Assembly: GCA_903813345.2 (NCBI GenBank)
Contig: CAIIXF020000011.1
Span: forward strand, 36,366,166-36,430,165
Origin: Owenia fusiformis
Taxonomy: Eukaryota > Annelida > Polychaeta > Sabellida > Oweniidae
Length of the DNA stretch: 64,000 nucleotides
Direction of reading: 5' to 3'
In this document: one piece after another, positions 43,688-58,600 of the stretch
Position numbering within the stretch: position 1 is the first letter of the stretch
Layout: each line of letters opens with the position of its first letter
Translations under genes and position numbers: made by a program
The notes under the pieces: generated by a model
Told to the model about the DNA's origin: nothing
What the model saw: the letters and a program-made list of their open reading frames with translations, nothing else
The model's database searches: none

Positions 43688-46600
43688 CTGTAAAACAAAA
43701 CACGACACAATCAATTCACTTTCAATTGAAACATGTAATGTACATCGCAAAGAATGGGTCATGGTTGAACTTCAAGAATGCCTCATACAGTTCTGTTAAA
43801 CAAGACATGACACAACCAATCCACTTTCAATTGAACCATTTAATGTACATCGCAAAGAATGGGTCATGGTTGAACTTCAAGAATGACCCATACAGTTCTG
43901 TATAACAAAACACGACACAATCAATCCACTTTCAATTGAAACATGTAATGTACATCGCAAAGAATGGGTCATGGTTGAACTTCAAGAATGCCTCCTACAG
44001 TTCTGTAAAACAAAACACGACACAATCAATCTACTTTCAATTGAAACATGTAATGTACATCGCAAAGAATGGGTCATGGTTGAACTTCAAGAATGCCTCA
44101 TACAGTTCTGTTAAACAAAACATGACACAACCAATCCACTTTCAATTGAAACATGTAATATACATCGCAAAGAATGGGCCATGGTTGAACTTTAAGAATG
44201 CCTCATACAGTTCTATATAACAAAACACGACACAATCAATCCACTTTCAATTGAAACATGTAATGTACATCACAAAGAATGGGTCATCGTTGAACTTCAA
44301 GAATGCCTCATACAGTTCTGTAAAACAAAATATGAAAATAATCAATCAACTTTCATTTGAAACATGTAAATGTACATCGCAAAGAATGGGCCATGGTTGA
44401 ACTTCAAGAATGCCTCATACAGTTCTGTAAAACAAAATATGAAAATAATCAATCAACTTTCATTTGAAACATGTAAATGTACATCGCAAAGAATGGGTCA
44501 TGGTTGAACTTCAAGAATGCCTTCACCTGAGTATTTAGATTTGCTTTACCTGAGTATTTAGATTTGCTTCACCTATGTCATACCTGCCAACCTACCGTAT
44601 TTTTACGGGAATCTACTGTAAATTTTTCGTTTTTCCGTAAAAAAAAACCATTTTTCCCCGTAAAAACGCCCGTAAAAAAATCTACCGTATTTATTCGTAA
44701 TCTACCGTAAATTTTCTTTTTAAAAAACTCGTTTATTCCATGAGAACGGTCGTAAAATCTACCGTAAATTTTTGAAAATCTACCGTAAATTTTCGAAAAT
44801 CTGCCATATTTCTGCTAAAATCAACAGTATTTTTGTTCAAACTACCGTAAAATTTCCCGTTATTGTTATTGGGAAATGCTGAAAATTGAAGTCTTCCTGT
44901 ACTGTCCCTGTAATATTCCTTCACCAACCCGAATATAAATAGGTATCGGCAGGTCTGTGGTTATCAGGTTATTGCGCATTTATCTAAGTAAGCTTGCGTG
45001 TAATCAGTCCAAACACCAACTACTACTAGCTAGAAGGAATTCTTTCTGCCATGATTTTTATTGTAGTTAACACAGATCTCTATTCCGAATGCAACAAAAA
45101 TATAATTTTAGTTGCGCTTCATCTAAATAAATGAATGGAAATGCGTATGCCTATTTAGCGTATGAAATATGCGTAGTTTGATTTGTTATGATCAGTAATG
45201 AATGCCACATATACATTATACATAGTTTAATCAATTTCTTTACAGAACGATAAAATGTTGTATTTTTCATCAGAACACATTATCAGTAACAAATACATAA
45301 TAAAAAAATAAAGCATTGAGTTCTGGTTTATTATAAAAGTATTGTGATATCCGAATCTGAACGATGTCTCAGGGGAAAGGTTTCAGCAAATGCTCATAAC
45401 AGATTATTTTTGAAAGACAATTTATCTGTACTTATTTTCTATTTGTGCCAGACAAACACGAGATATGAATCTTGTGTTCGTATTTTGAATCAATCTAGAT
45501 TTACTGTAAAAGAGTTGTATATGTACATTTTGCTGAAACATTAAAATCCAAAGTTGCTGTCTGTCCATTGTAGGCATGGTAAATGAAGAATAAAAAGTGT
45601 TTAGTCTCTATTTATTCTTGAAAATAGTATATCTATTTTTCCTTGAAAATAATAGTTTCGTATAATTCTCAGGTGGTAGTTCTGCTTTACAAACTGTAAT
45701 TATCAAAAGCACTCTTGACTTGCAGTAAAATATGTATTCACAATAACAACAACAATATGACCACGTAAACATTGTATTAATATAGAAAACCGCATTGTAT
45801 AAAGGTTTAACTACCGCATTTTTCAAAATCTACAGAAAAATACCGCATTTTGACAAATCTTCCGCAAAAGTAACAGTTTTTCAAAAAATTACCGTAAAAA
45901 CTACCGCAATTTTCAAAATTTACCGCAAAACTACAGTTTTTTCAAAAAACTACCGCATTTTTTAAAATCTACCGTAAAACTACCACATTTTTTCTAAATC
46001 TTCCGCAAAACTACCGGTTTTTCAAAAAACTACCGTAAAAACTACCACATTTTTCAGAATCTACCGTAAAACTACCGCATTTTTCAAAATTTCTCGCAAA
46101 ACTACCGGTTTTTCAAAAAACTACCGTAAAAACTACCGCATTTTTCAAAATTTACCGTAAAACTACCGCATTTTTCAGAATCTTTCGCAAAACTACCGGT
46201 TTTTCAAAAAACTACAGTAAAAACTACCGCATTTTTAAAAATCTACCGTAAAACTACCGCATTTTTTCTAAATCTTCCGCAAAACTACCGCTTTTTTCAA
46301 ATTTCTACCGCAAAATTACACTTTTTTCAAAAATCTACCCCAAACCTCTGAAACTACAGTATTTTTTTTAAATATACCGCAAAAACTAACGTTTTTTTAA
46401 AAACTCCCTCAAAAACTACCGTTTTTTTGTAAAACTCCCTGTAAATCTACCGCAAAAACTACCGCAAGTTTGTTGAAAAATACCGCAAAAACTACCGTAT
46501 TTTGAAAAAATCCCCCGCAAAAATACAGCAATTTTAAAAAAATCTACCGCAAAATTTTGGTCTTAGGTTGGCAGGTATGTATGTATTTAGATTTGTTTCA

Positions 46601-49600
46601 CCTGAGCATTTAGATTTACTTCACCTGAGTATTTAGATTTGCTTCACCTGAGTATTACGATTTGCTTCACCTGAGTATTAAGATTTGCTTCACCTGAGTA
46701 TTTAGATTTGCTTCACCTGAGTATTTAGATTTGCTTCACCTGAGTATTTAGATTTGCTTCACCTAAGTATTTAGATTTGCTTCACCTGGGTATTTAGATT
46801 TGCTTCACCCGAGTATTTAGATTTGCTTCACATAAGTATTTAGATTTGCTTCACCTGGGTATTTAGATTGCTTCACCTATGTATTTAGATTTGCTTCACC
46901 TATTTAGATTTGTTTCACTTGAGTATTTAGATTTGCTTCCCCTGAGTATTTAGATTGCTTCACCTAAGCATTTAGATTTGCTTCACCTAAGCATTTAGAT
47001 TTGCTTCACCTAAGCATTTAGATTTGCTTCACCTGAGTATTTAGATTTGCTTCACCTAAGCATTTAGATTTGCTTCACCTAAGCATTTAGATTTGCTTCA
47101 CCTGAATATTAAGATTTGCTTCACCTGAATATTTAGATTTGCTTCACCTGAATATTTAGATTTGCTTCACCTTTTTCAATTTGCTTCACCTATTTAGATT
47201 TGCCTCAACTATTTAGATTTACTGAACCTATTTAGATTGCTTCACTTAAAGGTTGAATAAAGACTATAGAAGAAATTTGGGAGTCATTTTACCTTTCCCG
47301 AGCTATTAATGCAACGTTTGGCCTTCTTCACCATACCTTTCTTAAAATATATGCACTTGTCGACAAATACCACCAATCAGACTTGCAAATAGACTTCTAA
47401 ATAAGCAATTGAAAGGTTGGACGTCCCGCATTTTGTTTTTTGAAACATTTCTAAATCTCCGCCATTTAAAATTCTTGCTGCAGCTGAGATAGGTAAGACC
47501 GCATGTTACAGTATAACCGCGGTTGTCTGATATAACCGTATGCATGGTACACGATATGACCGCCATTGACGGTCTATTACCGGCGACTCTTGCAGTTAAT
47601 TTGATCCACTGACGAAGAAAAATCAAAAAAATCTAAGACTAAAACACCTCAAATCTGCCCATATTCAAGGTCTTCTTGACACGCACATGGTTTAAAGGAA
47701 ACAGAATGTTGGATAGAACGTTAGGTGAAAACGGGGCTGGAATCCAATGACAATATAACCAGGAAATCATTAAAAGGTACGTGAGCATTTTTTCTGTCGA
47801 TGTCTGGAGAAGATTCCCGGGAATTTAGGATGCCAGTGATTGTGAATATCGGCAGAAATAAGGTACGTTCGGGGGTTTTCTTTGTAGCTAATGAAAATAG
47901 ATGTTAGCCTACTATGTTGAAATATTCAAAATTCGATATATTTTGACACCAGGACTATGATCGTTGGATACGTCTCTGCACTATTTATTCAACCTTTCAA
48001 GTCCGCATATATATTTTTGTTCGAAAAATCGTGAATTTCTTTAAAACCAACTTTTAGAGGTTACATGTATCTTTTAATAAGCGTTAATTTATACCAATGC
48101 ACAGTATTAATCCTTACATGTTTTTGCCGAAAAAATGAAGAAAATCAGTTCATAGATAAGCGAAAAATGAACTCATCAATCCATGAAAATGGTTCAGAGA
48201 AAGATGTCTCGCCTATTTAGATTCGCTTACCTATTAATGTTTGCCTCACCTATTTAAATTTGCTAACCTATTTATGTTTGCCTCACCTATTTAAATTTGC
48301 TAACCTATTTATGTTTGTCCCATCTATTTAAATTCGCTTCCCTATTTATGTTTGTCTCACCTATTTATGTTTGCCCCACCTATTTAAATTCGCTTCCCTA
48401 TTTATGTTTGCCCCATCTATTTAAATTCCCTTACCTATTTATGTTCATCTCGCCTATTTAAATTCTCTTACCTTTTTATGTTTGTCTCACCTATTTATGT
48501 TTGCATCACATGTTTAGATTCGCTTACATTTGCCTCACCTATTCAGATTTGCCCAAGCTATTTAGATTTGCTTAGGCCTAACTATTTAGATCCTGGCTAC
48601 ACCCTTGTCAAGCAAATATTTCCAAACAAAATCTTTGCAAAAAAGTAAATGAAATATACCAGCTTTAGCTGAAAATTTTTGTGACAATCACTCATCATAA
48701 AAAATTGAAATTGAAAATTACATACCTGCCATTTTACACGAGAGCACTTTGTCATACTCTTCCCTGACATTCCCCTCGTGCTCCTTGATCATTCTGTCAC
48801 ACATTAGGGTGACCTGTCTGAATGTGAATAGTGGAACGTCTTTTTTACTAGGAGAGGCGCCTCCAAATATATTAGGTGTCGACTGGGAAGATTGCACATT
48901 TGAAAAACTTTCTTGTGATGATGAACCACTAGGACTGGCTGGGGCAGGAGGACTGGAACTCATAGGATAGTGCAGTTGTTTCCTTCGATGCATTCTCTTT
49001 ATTTCTGCACTCAGCTTGGCAGCAATTTCCTCTGAAATCATAAAGCACTTCATTATTGGCAGAAAGTTATATTTGAAGCATTGAGTCACTCTTAAGAGAT
49101 AGTCATTTAATTCCGACCGTTGCATGCTTTTCTTTGTTGTTATTATTTGGATTTTATATCATTTTTTGGCATACTCGATCAATAGTAAATATGTTTTTTC
49201 TTATAGTATAAACTTTATTGAGGTAAAGTCAATACATTTTCGGCCACCAATCGCCATATTGGCATTATAGGTTGGCCATCACTTACATGTAAAAAGTTAA
49301 GTATAATATTTAGCTGTTTGAGGACGACAGTGCATCAAATGGTATCCCATGGACCAGAAGGGTTGGTGCCATGTAGATGTGGTAAAAACAAAATAAATAT
49401 ATTATGGATTCTCCAGGACTTAGATGAGAGTGAGACCTGTTTGCTATATCTTGTTATCATGGAGAAAATTGCTGACGATGATAAGAAGTTTGCTTAGTTC
49501 TGCTAAGGATAATGTCTCGTCACCATATCATCTGTTTGTTAGTTGGCTGATATTATTATGAAAGTTATTGTTGACATCTTCCATCAGGGCATGTCTATTA

Positions 49601-52600
49601 ATTTGGCATGAAGGACACTGAAAAAAAAAATGTTTTAGTGTTTCAGGTTTGCCGCAAGAACAATGAGCCAAGTCTATAAAAGTAAATTGGTGTGCAAAAA
49701 GTCTTGCTTTCAAAAATAAATCTACATGAGCTCTGTTGAGTGATTTCTTGAGACCTAGTTAAATTGATCAGGGACGTTGAACTGATTATTCTCTTAGGCA
49801 GAAAGTGTTTATTACATTCTTTTTTGAATGATTGTAGGGAAAATTGTAAAGCATATTCTAAAAGAGGTTTAGGTAATTTGTTCCACAGTGATATTGCATT
49901 AGGAATAGGAGATTTAATGAATTAGGCAATTGACCTTATAGGAATTTGGTATACCATTGCTTGTTCTTCTGGTAGCTGGATTTTTGAATTCTTCAAATAT
50001 TGAAGATACATAAGAGGGTACCTGGTTTCTGATTACTTTGTACATGAAGTTAAGAATGTGTTGTTCCCTCCTTTGGGATTGTGTGCACCAGTTTAAGACC
50101 CCCATAACCTTACCTGTTTCAGAGCCATGGAGACACCCAGAACACAATAATGCAGTCTGATAATGTAACTTTCTAGGGATATTGATCAGTGCTTGATTTG
50201 ATGAATGATAAAGAATGTCTGCGTAATCAAAATGAGACCTAATGAATGAGTTGTACATTGTCTCCAAATGTTTTGAGTTAATTTTTGATGTACAGCTGTA
50301 GGTGCCTTCAATGGATTAAGCAGTTTTTGTACTCTTTTGACAATGTCATACATATGATTTTTGTTGGAAAGAAGATAATCAAAAGTATACCCTAGATGCT
50401 TATGAAAATTAATTTCCCTATTTCCAAGTTTGGCTAAAGGTGGCGGAGTAGGAAATACATAGCGCTGGCTTTGAAAGATAACTTCCTCTATTTTTTTCAG
50501 GCTTGAAATCTAGTTTCCATTTTTGAGACCAGTTAGTTATGATATTAAGATCATGATTGATTGTATGTATGTCAGGATCAGATGGATCAAAGGGGTTATA
50601 TAGTGATGTGTGATCAGCATTGATAAACGCCTTTCCAAAAAGATCATCGGGTAAGTCATTTATATAAATCAAAAATAAAATTGGACCTAGGATAGATCCC
50701 CGAGGGATGCCGCTGTTGATATAGTTTGCAGAAGATGTATCTAATGATTGGCCACCTACATTTACATTGACTTTACGATTTGACAAATATGTTTGGAGAA
50801 TTTGATAAAATTGGCCTTCAATGCCATATCCTTTCAGTTTTGCAAGCATCAGCTTATGAGGAACACAATCAAAAGCAGAACTAATGTCTAAATAAATTGC
50901 ACGTACTGCTTTATGATGTTTGATATTTGAATGAAGAAAGTGATTTATTGCCAGTAGCTGGAATTCAGTGTTATGCCCTTCAAGAAACCCTGATTGGAAT
51001 TCAAAAATAAGATTATCAGCTTTGAGGTGAGCATTTAGTCACGTTAGTTCAAAGACATTCGATAAAATATTTGGAAGAGTTAACAATGCAAGAAATGCAC
51101 ATTTTCATGCTCCTTCGATGTTCCTTGGTAAAGTAAGATGATTTGTGGAAATTTTGGATTCTTGCAAATGTGTGACTGTTGCAAGGCTAGTCCTTGAAAC
51201 TTTCAAAAATTAACCTCACTTCATTGTCTTCATGATAGCTTTAGGGACCCATGCACCTCCAGTTCATAGTTATGAAAACTCTTTTAAATATTAAAGGCTT
51301 CTTTGACATGTCCCTTACCTTTAGTCAGGAAATGCATTCAGAGATAAGGAAAACAGATACAAAATCTTAGGACTCTTTATTAAAAAAAATATGGTTGCCA
51401 TTTTTTGTACTTTTGATTAACTTTAGTGTTACCTTAAAATTCTAGTAAGGGTAGTATATTTTTCAAAATTTTCTGGAGTATTATTATTTTTTAACTGGGT
51501 AAAGAATTTTTCTTTTTGTTAATTTTGTGCTTTATTTTCTCCATAAACCATGGTTTAGAGTTGGCCTTAACAGTTATTGTTTTATGAGTGATAAATGTTT
51601 AATATATTGTCTTGAGGGCATAAATAAATTGTTCGGTTATAGTATTTGGATCAATGTCCGTATCAAAAATTCCATTCCAGTACAGTTCTCGGACTGCATT
51701 ATTTATTGCTTGAAGGTTAACCTGGTCATATTTCCAAACAATTCCTTTATAGCTGGTTCCGTGAGAATATTAACATTGAGTTTAACAGTTAGAGTGCAAT
51801 GGTCAGAGCCACCTATTGGAGAGTCAACTGACAATTACAGCTGCAGAGACAGCCAGGGGAATATTTGTAAGAACATGATCTATGCAAGTTATAGAGTTAT
51901 CTTTTATGTGTGTTGGTTGGTCAATTAGCTGCAAATAGTTGAAATCTTGGGTGACATTAAAAAGAAGGTTACCAGACAGATTATCTATTGATGTACCTTC
52001 GGCATACCAGATACTATTCTTAGCATAAGTATCAGCAGTAATCAAAATATTATCCAATGACTGGTTCTTAATTTTATCAAGTTAATTAAAGAAGAGTCTC
52101 GTTTCATCTGCGCTTTGGCTAGGAGAACAATGACCAACTCCATATAAATTTTTTCTTGTGATTTACTACAATTTCCACAAAAGCAATGTCTAAACCATCA
52201 ATTTCAATATCATTCCTGTCAGAAAATCTGAAAGAGTGAAAATAAGATATTTTGTAATTTGTAAAACCTTGATCATGGTACCCAATTTCACAGATTCCAG
52301 CAACTTTAATCTGATCTAGTTCTATTCTTTGTGTGAGTATGTCAAAACGAGAACGAGCACCGTTATCAGAGCCGATACTATTAATATTGCTGAATAAAAC
52401 GTTCAAATGATCAAAATGCACCACATTTCTACTCAGTGGACCTGGGTTGGTATTTTAGTTTGTTTTCTAGTTTAGGTTTCATATCTGTGTCCTCTTATAT
52501 TTTGATACTTCTCTGCCATGTTATTTTCGGAAAAATTAACATGGCTGAGACTCCATAAATTACAAAAGGCCACAGCTCTGCTGCATATTATACATTACTA

Positions 52601-55600
52601 TCTGAAATATACAAAAGTTAGGATAAATATAAATTTTATTCCTAGCTGTGAGAATCACAAACATCTTGGCCTTAATTTTGACATTCACCTTAACTTTAAT
52701 TATCACATTGACCAGATAATAAAAAGAGTTACTTCTCTTTTGAGACCGATGATAAAGCTGAGTAAAATTCTAAATAGTCAGCACTTAGAGATATTATATA
52801 ATACTTACATTATGCCTCATTTTGACTATTGTGATGTCATTTACAACAAGGCATCTAACATGAAATTACAAGCTCTTGAAAGACTTCACTACAGAGCAGC
52901 CTGCCTGGTTTCTGGGGCTATACATGGTTCCAATACTATCAAAGTTTTAAACTCTTTAAACTGGAAACAGCTAACAACCAGAAGAATTGAGCACTTAAAC
53001 ATGTTTACTTTTAAATGCAGGTATAACATTAATCCTCCATTTATTTGTGACTTACTTCGGAAATATGAACATATACCGGTCCGCCCCTTAAGACATCAAA
53101 GAGATTATGTTCTCCCAACTCGCCTTAGCTTCTCTTTTAAAAAAACTACCATCTTCCAATCTATAACTTTATGGAATAATTTGCCATCAGATACTAGAAT
53201 GGGTCAACCTATTTCTAGGTTTAAAAGATTAGTAAGAGAACACAAGAGCCCAGTCTCTTTAATTCCAACTTCTAAATTGAATGTGACCTTACCCAGACAT
53301 ATTGAAATACCTTTTAATAGGCCTTTTACTTAAAGCACACCTTTATGCACATAACTTTAATGACATTAGTGACCCTTTGTGTAAATGTGGTGTTCCATTG
53401 ACTACCTTGCATTTTCTTTTAAATTGCCCACTGCTCCATGATGAAAGAATCAACCTCATTGCAGGCCTTCATACTTACAATTTAGGAAACCTGTTTAACA
53501 GCTACAATTTGAATGATAAATTACAATTTTTACTTTTTGGAAAAGATGATTTAGATGCATCAACAAATGAAGAATTAATTAATATTGTTAGTTATTATAT
53601 ATACACGAGTTTCACTATCATATCACGTCTGTGACAACAGGTTCCGTTTCTTCATTTTTCTGCTCTTTCCTTTTTGTCATCATCCCCGCCCATGGGATTT
53701 CCTTGATTCAGTGATTTGGAATTAAGAATATATGTAAACCTTTTGTATTTTATATTATATCTATTATTTCATTTATGTTATATTATTTAATTGCCGCTAA
53801 TGTTGCAAAACTTTGGCAATCAGCTAACTTTGTACATCTATGTTATTATTTGAAATAAATCGATAACATGAAAAAAAAAAAAAAAATATATAAATGTTTC
53901 TATTTTTACATAAACCGTTTCAATATTGTCATTTGATACAGTTGGGGACATAAATAAATGACAGGTGGATTTGCTGAAGTGAGGATTTCCCATGTTAAAA
54001 ATAAGAGAATTTACAAGAGGCCATACATCAGTGGATGAGATTATACAAAATGTAAAATATACAAATTTTAAGGGATATATATCTAGACAATATTGGAAAT
54101 TATGGGCTTTCAGACCACCATAATTAGGAAATGGTGATCGAAAATCGACCTGTCATTTATTTTTGTCCCCAACTGTAGCTTATTTTTTAAATTCAAAGTA
54201 CTCACAAACATTACTGTTTTGACTGTAAGCTTATACTCGGGGTGGAAAATTTTCTAAGAGGCTCCGTTAAGGAAAAAATGACTTTATGAGCTGGATGGAA
54301 TTTCTGTGTATTGTTTATTCTATTGGGGTGTCCTGCATAAGTGATTTCGCCTGCGAAGTATATAACTCTTGCGAACATATCTCAATATTGGTCCGAAGAA
54401 GACACACCTTGAATTTTTTAGAAAAAATTGGCTAAAAATTGAAATTACAAAAAGTCAAAATGTTTGACTCAAACAAAGTTGTAGCTATTCTTTATCAATA
54501 TTATGTGTTATGTGATGTTTTTCAGATGTTTCAGGACCTTCATTAGTGTACTTGTGTCAAGAAATATGATATTTAAGGACAAAATTTGGCATTTTTTAAT
54601 CATTTTCGCTTTCAGCAATAACATATAGTTCCTTATATCTTGAGTTTAATGCTGACTGGTTGTGGCATTTTTGATTAAATCTGTGCTTGTACATGTGTTA
54701 TTCCATTTAAGGTATAGAAAAAGTATAGTGGACAAACAATGTTCCTATGAGAGCTTTCAGATCTTCCCTACCCCATTTATTATGGAAAATTACCGAAGAA
54801 ATGAAAAAATAAAATAATTTGAAATTATAGCTATTCTATATCAATATTATGTATTATTTAATGTCTCTAAGATATTTCAGAACCTTTATCAGTATACAAG
54901 TGGCTAGAAATGAAACATTTATGGACAAAACTTGGCATTTTTTTTATCATTTTGGCTTTCAGCAGTAATATATAGATCCTCATATCTTGAGTTTTATGCT
55001 GAATAGTTGTTGCATTTTCAATCAAATCTGTTCTTGTAGATGTCTTCTTTCATTTAAGGTATAGAAAATGTATAGTGGACAAACAATGTTCATATTAGAG
55101 CTTTCAGATCTCCCCTTCCCCAATTATTATGGAAAATAACCGAAAAATATGAAAAAATAAAATAACATGAAATTATAAACTTTAATAAAGTTGTAGCTGT
55201 TCTTTATCAATATTATGTGTTATCTAATGTTTTTAAGCTTTTTCAGAACCTTTATTGCTATTCATGTGGCTAGAAATGAGACATTTAAGGACAAAACTTG
55301 GCATTTTTTAATCAATGCCACTTTCAGCAGTAACATATAGTTCCCGATATCTTGAGTTTTATGCTGACTGGTTGATGCAATTTTGATTAAATCTGTTCTT
55401 GTACATGTCTTCTTCCATTTAAGGTATAGAAAATGTTTAGTGGACAAACATTGTTCATATCAGAGCTTTCAGATCTCCCCTACCCCATTTATTAAGAAAG
55501 ATGACCGGAAAATATAAAAATATAACTTCAAATTACCAGTACAAACTTTAACAAAGATGTAACCATTCTTTATGTGTTATTGAATGCTATATTTAATGTG

Positions 55601-58600
55601 TCAGGACCTTCATTAATATCCTAGTGTCCAGAAATTAGACATTTAAGAACAAAATTTGGCATTTTTCATCATTTCCACTTTCAGCAATAACATATACAGT
55701 AGTTCCTTATATCTTGAGTTTTATGCCAACTGGCATTTTTGATTAAATATATTCCTGTTCATGTTTTTTTCCATTTAAGGTATAGAAAATGTATAGTAGA
55801 AAACTAATGTTCAAATCAGAGCTCTCAGATCTCCCTGATCCCATTTATTAGGAAAGATGAGCAGAAAATATGAAAAAATTAAAGAACTTCAAATTATAAA
55901 CTTTAATAAAAATGTAGCATTCTATATCAATATAATGTGTTATTGAATGTTATATTTAATGTTTCTTGAACTTCATTGGTATACTAGTGTTTAGAAATTA
56001 GACATTTGAGGACAACATTTGGCATTTCCATCATTTTCGCTTTAGGCAATAACATATAGTTCCTTATATCTTGAGTTTTATGCTGGTTGGTTGGTGGATT
56101 CTTGATCAAATCTGTTCTTTTGAAATATAAAAAACAAAACAGTTTCAAATTATAAACTTTAACAAAGTTGTAGCTATTCTAGATCAATACTATGTATTAT
56201 TTGATATTTTTCAGATGTTTCAGGAACTTCATGAGTAAACAAGTCTAAAAATAGACATTTAAAGTCGAGTTGCAAATGGGGCGGGTATTCTCTAGCTTTG
56301 ACCATAGGGCTTTTCTGGTAACAATACATTGCAAACTGCACATGAATCTATATAATATATAATAGTAGTGTCATATAACTAGTGATCAAGCCATATTGGT
56401 TGAATTGCTTCATATCAATTGCAATGTTGTCAAAGGCTTGGTGAATCCATATTACACCTAAGGGTGGTGTAATTAGGAAGTTCATGAAGGAAATTGGGCT
56501 TGGGGATATTTTGGTAAATGCAAACATTGTGAAATGAAGAACAACCAAGAAGATGATTTTGGAAAGGATTACAAAATGGAAAGTTAATTGTCTTTGGTTT
56601 GTGAAGCAATGCTACTGTATCTTTAAAATGGGTTGAATTTCACTTATGATAGTTGCAACTTATAGACAATCTATTAAATACTGATCATGAAAAAGTTGAC
56701 ACTCTCCTTATGGCCCACGGTTACTACATTGCCGCAGACAAGACAAAGGAATTCAATGTTAAGCGAATTTGTATTCAGTCTGATGATACAGAATGTTGCT
56801 TGCAAAAAAGGATGAGAGTTAAAAAGAGCTCTAAAAGTTTCTTATGTCCTTCAAGTTAGCATACTATAAATTACTATGAATCTCAAAGTGCAATACCTTT
56901 TTGAAGGTATATCAAAGATGGATGTCTTGTACCAGTACTCACAAACAAACAAACCCTCGTAACCTGTCCATGTGGCAATGAAAAAAACTATAAGTTATTA
57001 AATGATTTGAAGTGCAATACAGGATATATTCTGTTCGAGAAATTTTGTATTGGAACAAGATGAAGTCGAGTGCCAATACAGAATATCGAGACGGAATATA
57101 TCCTGTATTGCACTTCAAATCATTCAATAACGTTTTTATCGTGTGATCCTCTGTATTGCTACTGAGATTTTCCCCTCCGTACCAATATTTTCTGTATTGC
57201 GACAGAGATGATCAACGGGGACAACCTCAGTAGTAATACAGATTGGTACAGCACAAGAACTGACCAATCAGAGGGCTTCATTTTATAGATCATACGATAA
57301 AAGTGCACATTGTTGGACAATATTTTAGGATGAGTTTCTCAGAACTATAAAATTATTTAGAGATCTTACATATCTGAATATATAGCTTGTGGTGTAATGG
57401 GCAACTTAGACATTTAAAATGACTTAAATGCAGCTCTAACATAGAACCAGGGAGATTTGAAAAATCAGGCTGTTGCTGGATTAAGTTTGAGAGTTATGAA
57501 CAATCATGTTAACAACATTGCAGCCATTTTTGTAATTTCTTGACTATGAATGTATTTGAATTCGTGACTATTGAAATGTGGTATTATGACATTGCAGTGC
57601 TAAATGTCATAATTTGTACTTGGTTAACATCATGCTGAATAAATTTAACAATTTCCCAAACATTTTGATCATTTAAAGGAAAGAAATATTAATAAAGTAA
57701 CACTTTAGATCTTTTCATAATTAGAAAAATTGGTACCTGCCCCACCAGCCCCTACCCCCATGTTGTTATAGCAACCATATTAAGACTTACTATAAATGTT
57801 TGATGCTGAAACTTCAGGATATAATAGATAAAACTTCAATTGTTATATACACAAAATTTCAGCTGAATTGAAGAATATTAGAGAAAATTAGAGCATATAG
57901 TGCATTACTTCTGGGACAACCCTCGTATATGATCTAAAATATATCAACTAATCAGCATTCAACTAAAAATATAAACAACTATTGCTGAAAGTGAAAAATT
58001 GGTCATATTTCTTCATTCTATTTTTGTTGGTTTTCTTAAATGGTGGAGGGGAGATCTTAGACCTCTAATAAAAATATTAGTTGTCTTACATACATTTTCT
58101 ATAACTTAAATCAAAGAAGACAGATTCAATAAAAAACATATATCAATCTATCATCAAAGAATTATAATTGTGGAAAATTATATGATACTACTAAAAGCAG
58201 AATGCTAAAAATGCCAAATTTTGTCCGTAAACTTTAGACACATGTAATCAAATGAAGGTTACATTAAATAATATCAGTTATCACATGTTTCAGCAGGTGA
58301 TACAGGAAATATTCCACATAAGGTAATACTGTATCATCCATGAAAGCGAAGCTTGAGTGGTGATACATTGTTACCCGAGTTGAATATTTCCTGTATCACA
58401 TAAACTGAAATGTGTGATGATGATTTTATCACATGTCTAGGAATTTTGAAGCATTTTGATTTGGTCAGTTATGATTGTGTTCAGTACCCTGTACTCCTGG
58501 TAACTATTATAATTTTTGATTTCGCTTTGAATCAATATGACGTCATACCGGTGTATTTGTACTTGTTTGTGTATTAGTATGACGTCATATTGTTTTCCTT

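Noticed and set aside
43633-44220. Plus-strand repeat peptide [16 protein letters not shown]
   Set aside because: Antisense shadow of the akirin exon-acceptor array.
52500-53334. 271-codon frame as a host gene
   Set aside because: [20 protein letters not shown] and LNSLNW are LINE reverse-transcriptase C-terminal motifs, and a poly-A tail follows.
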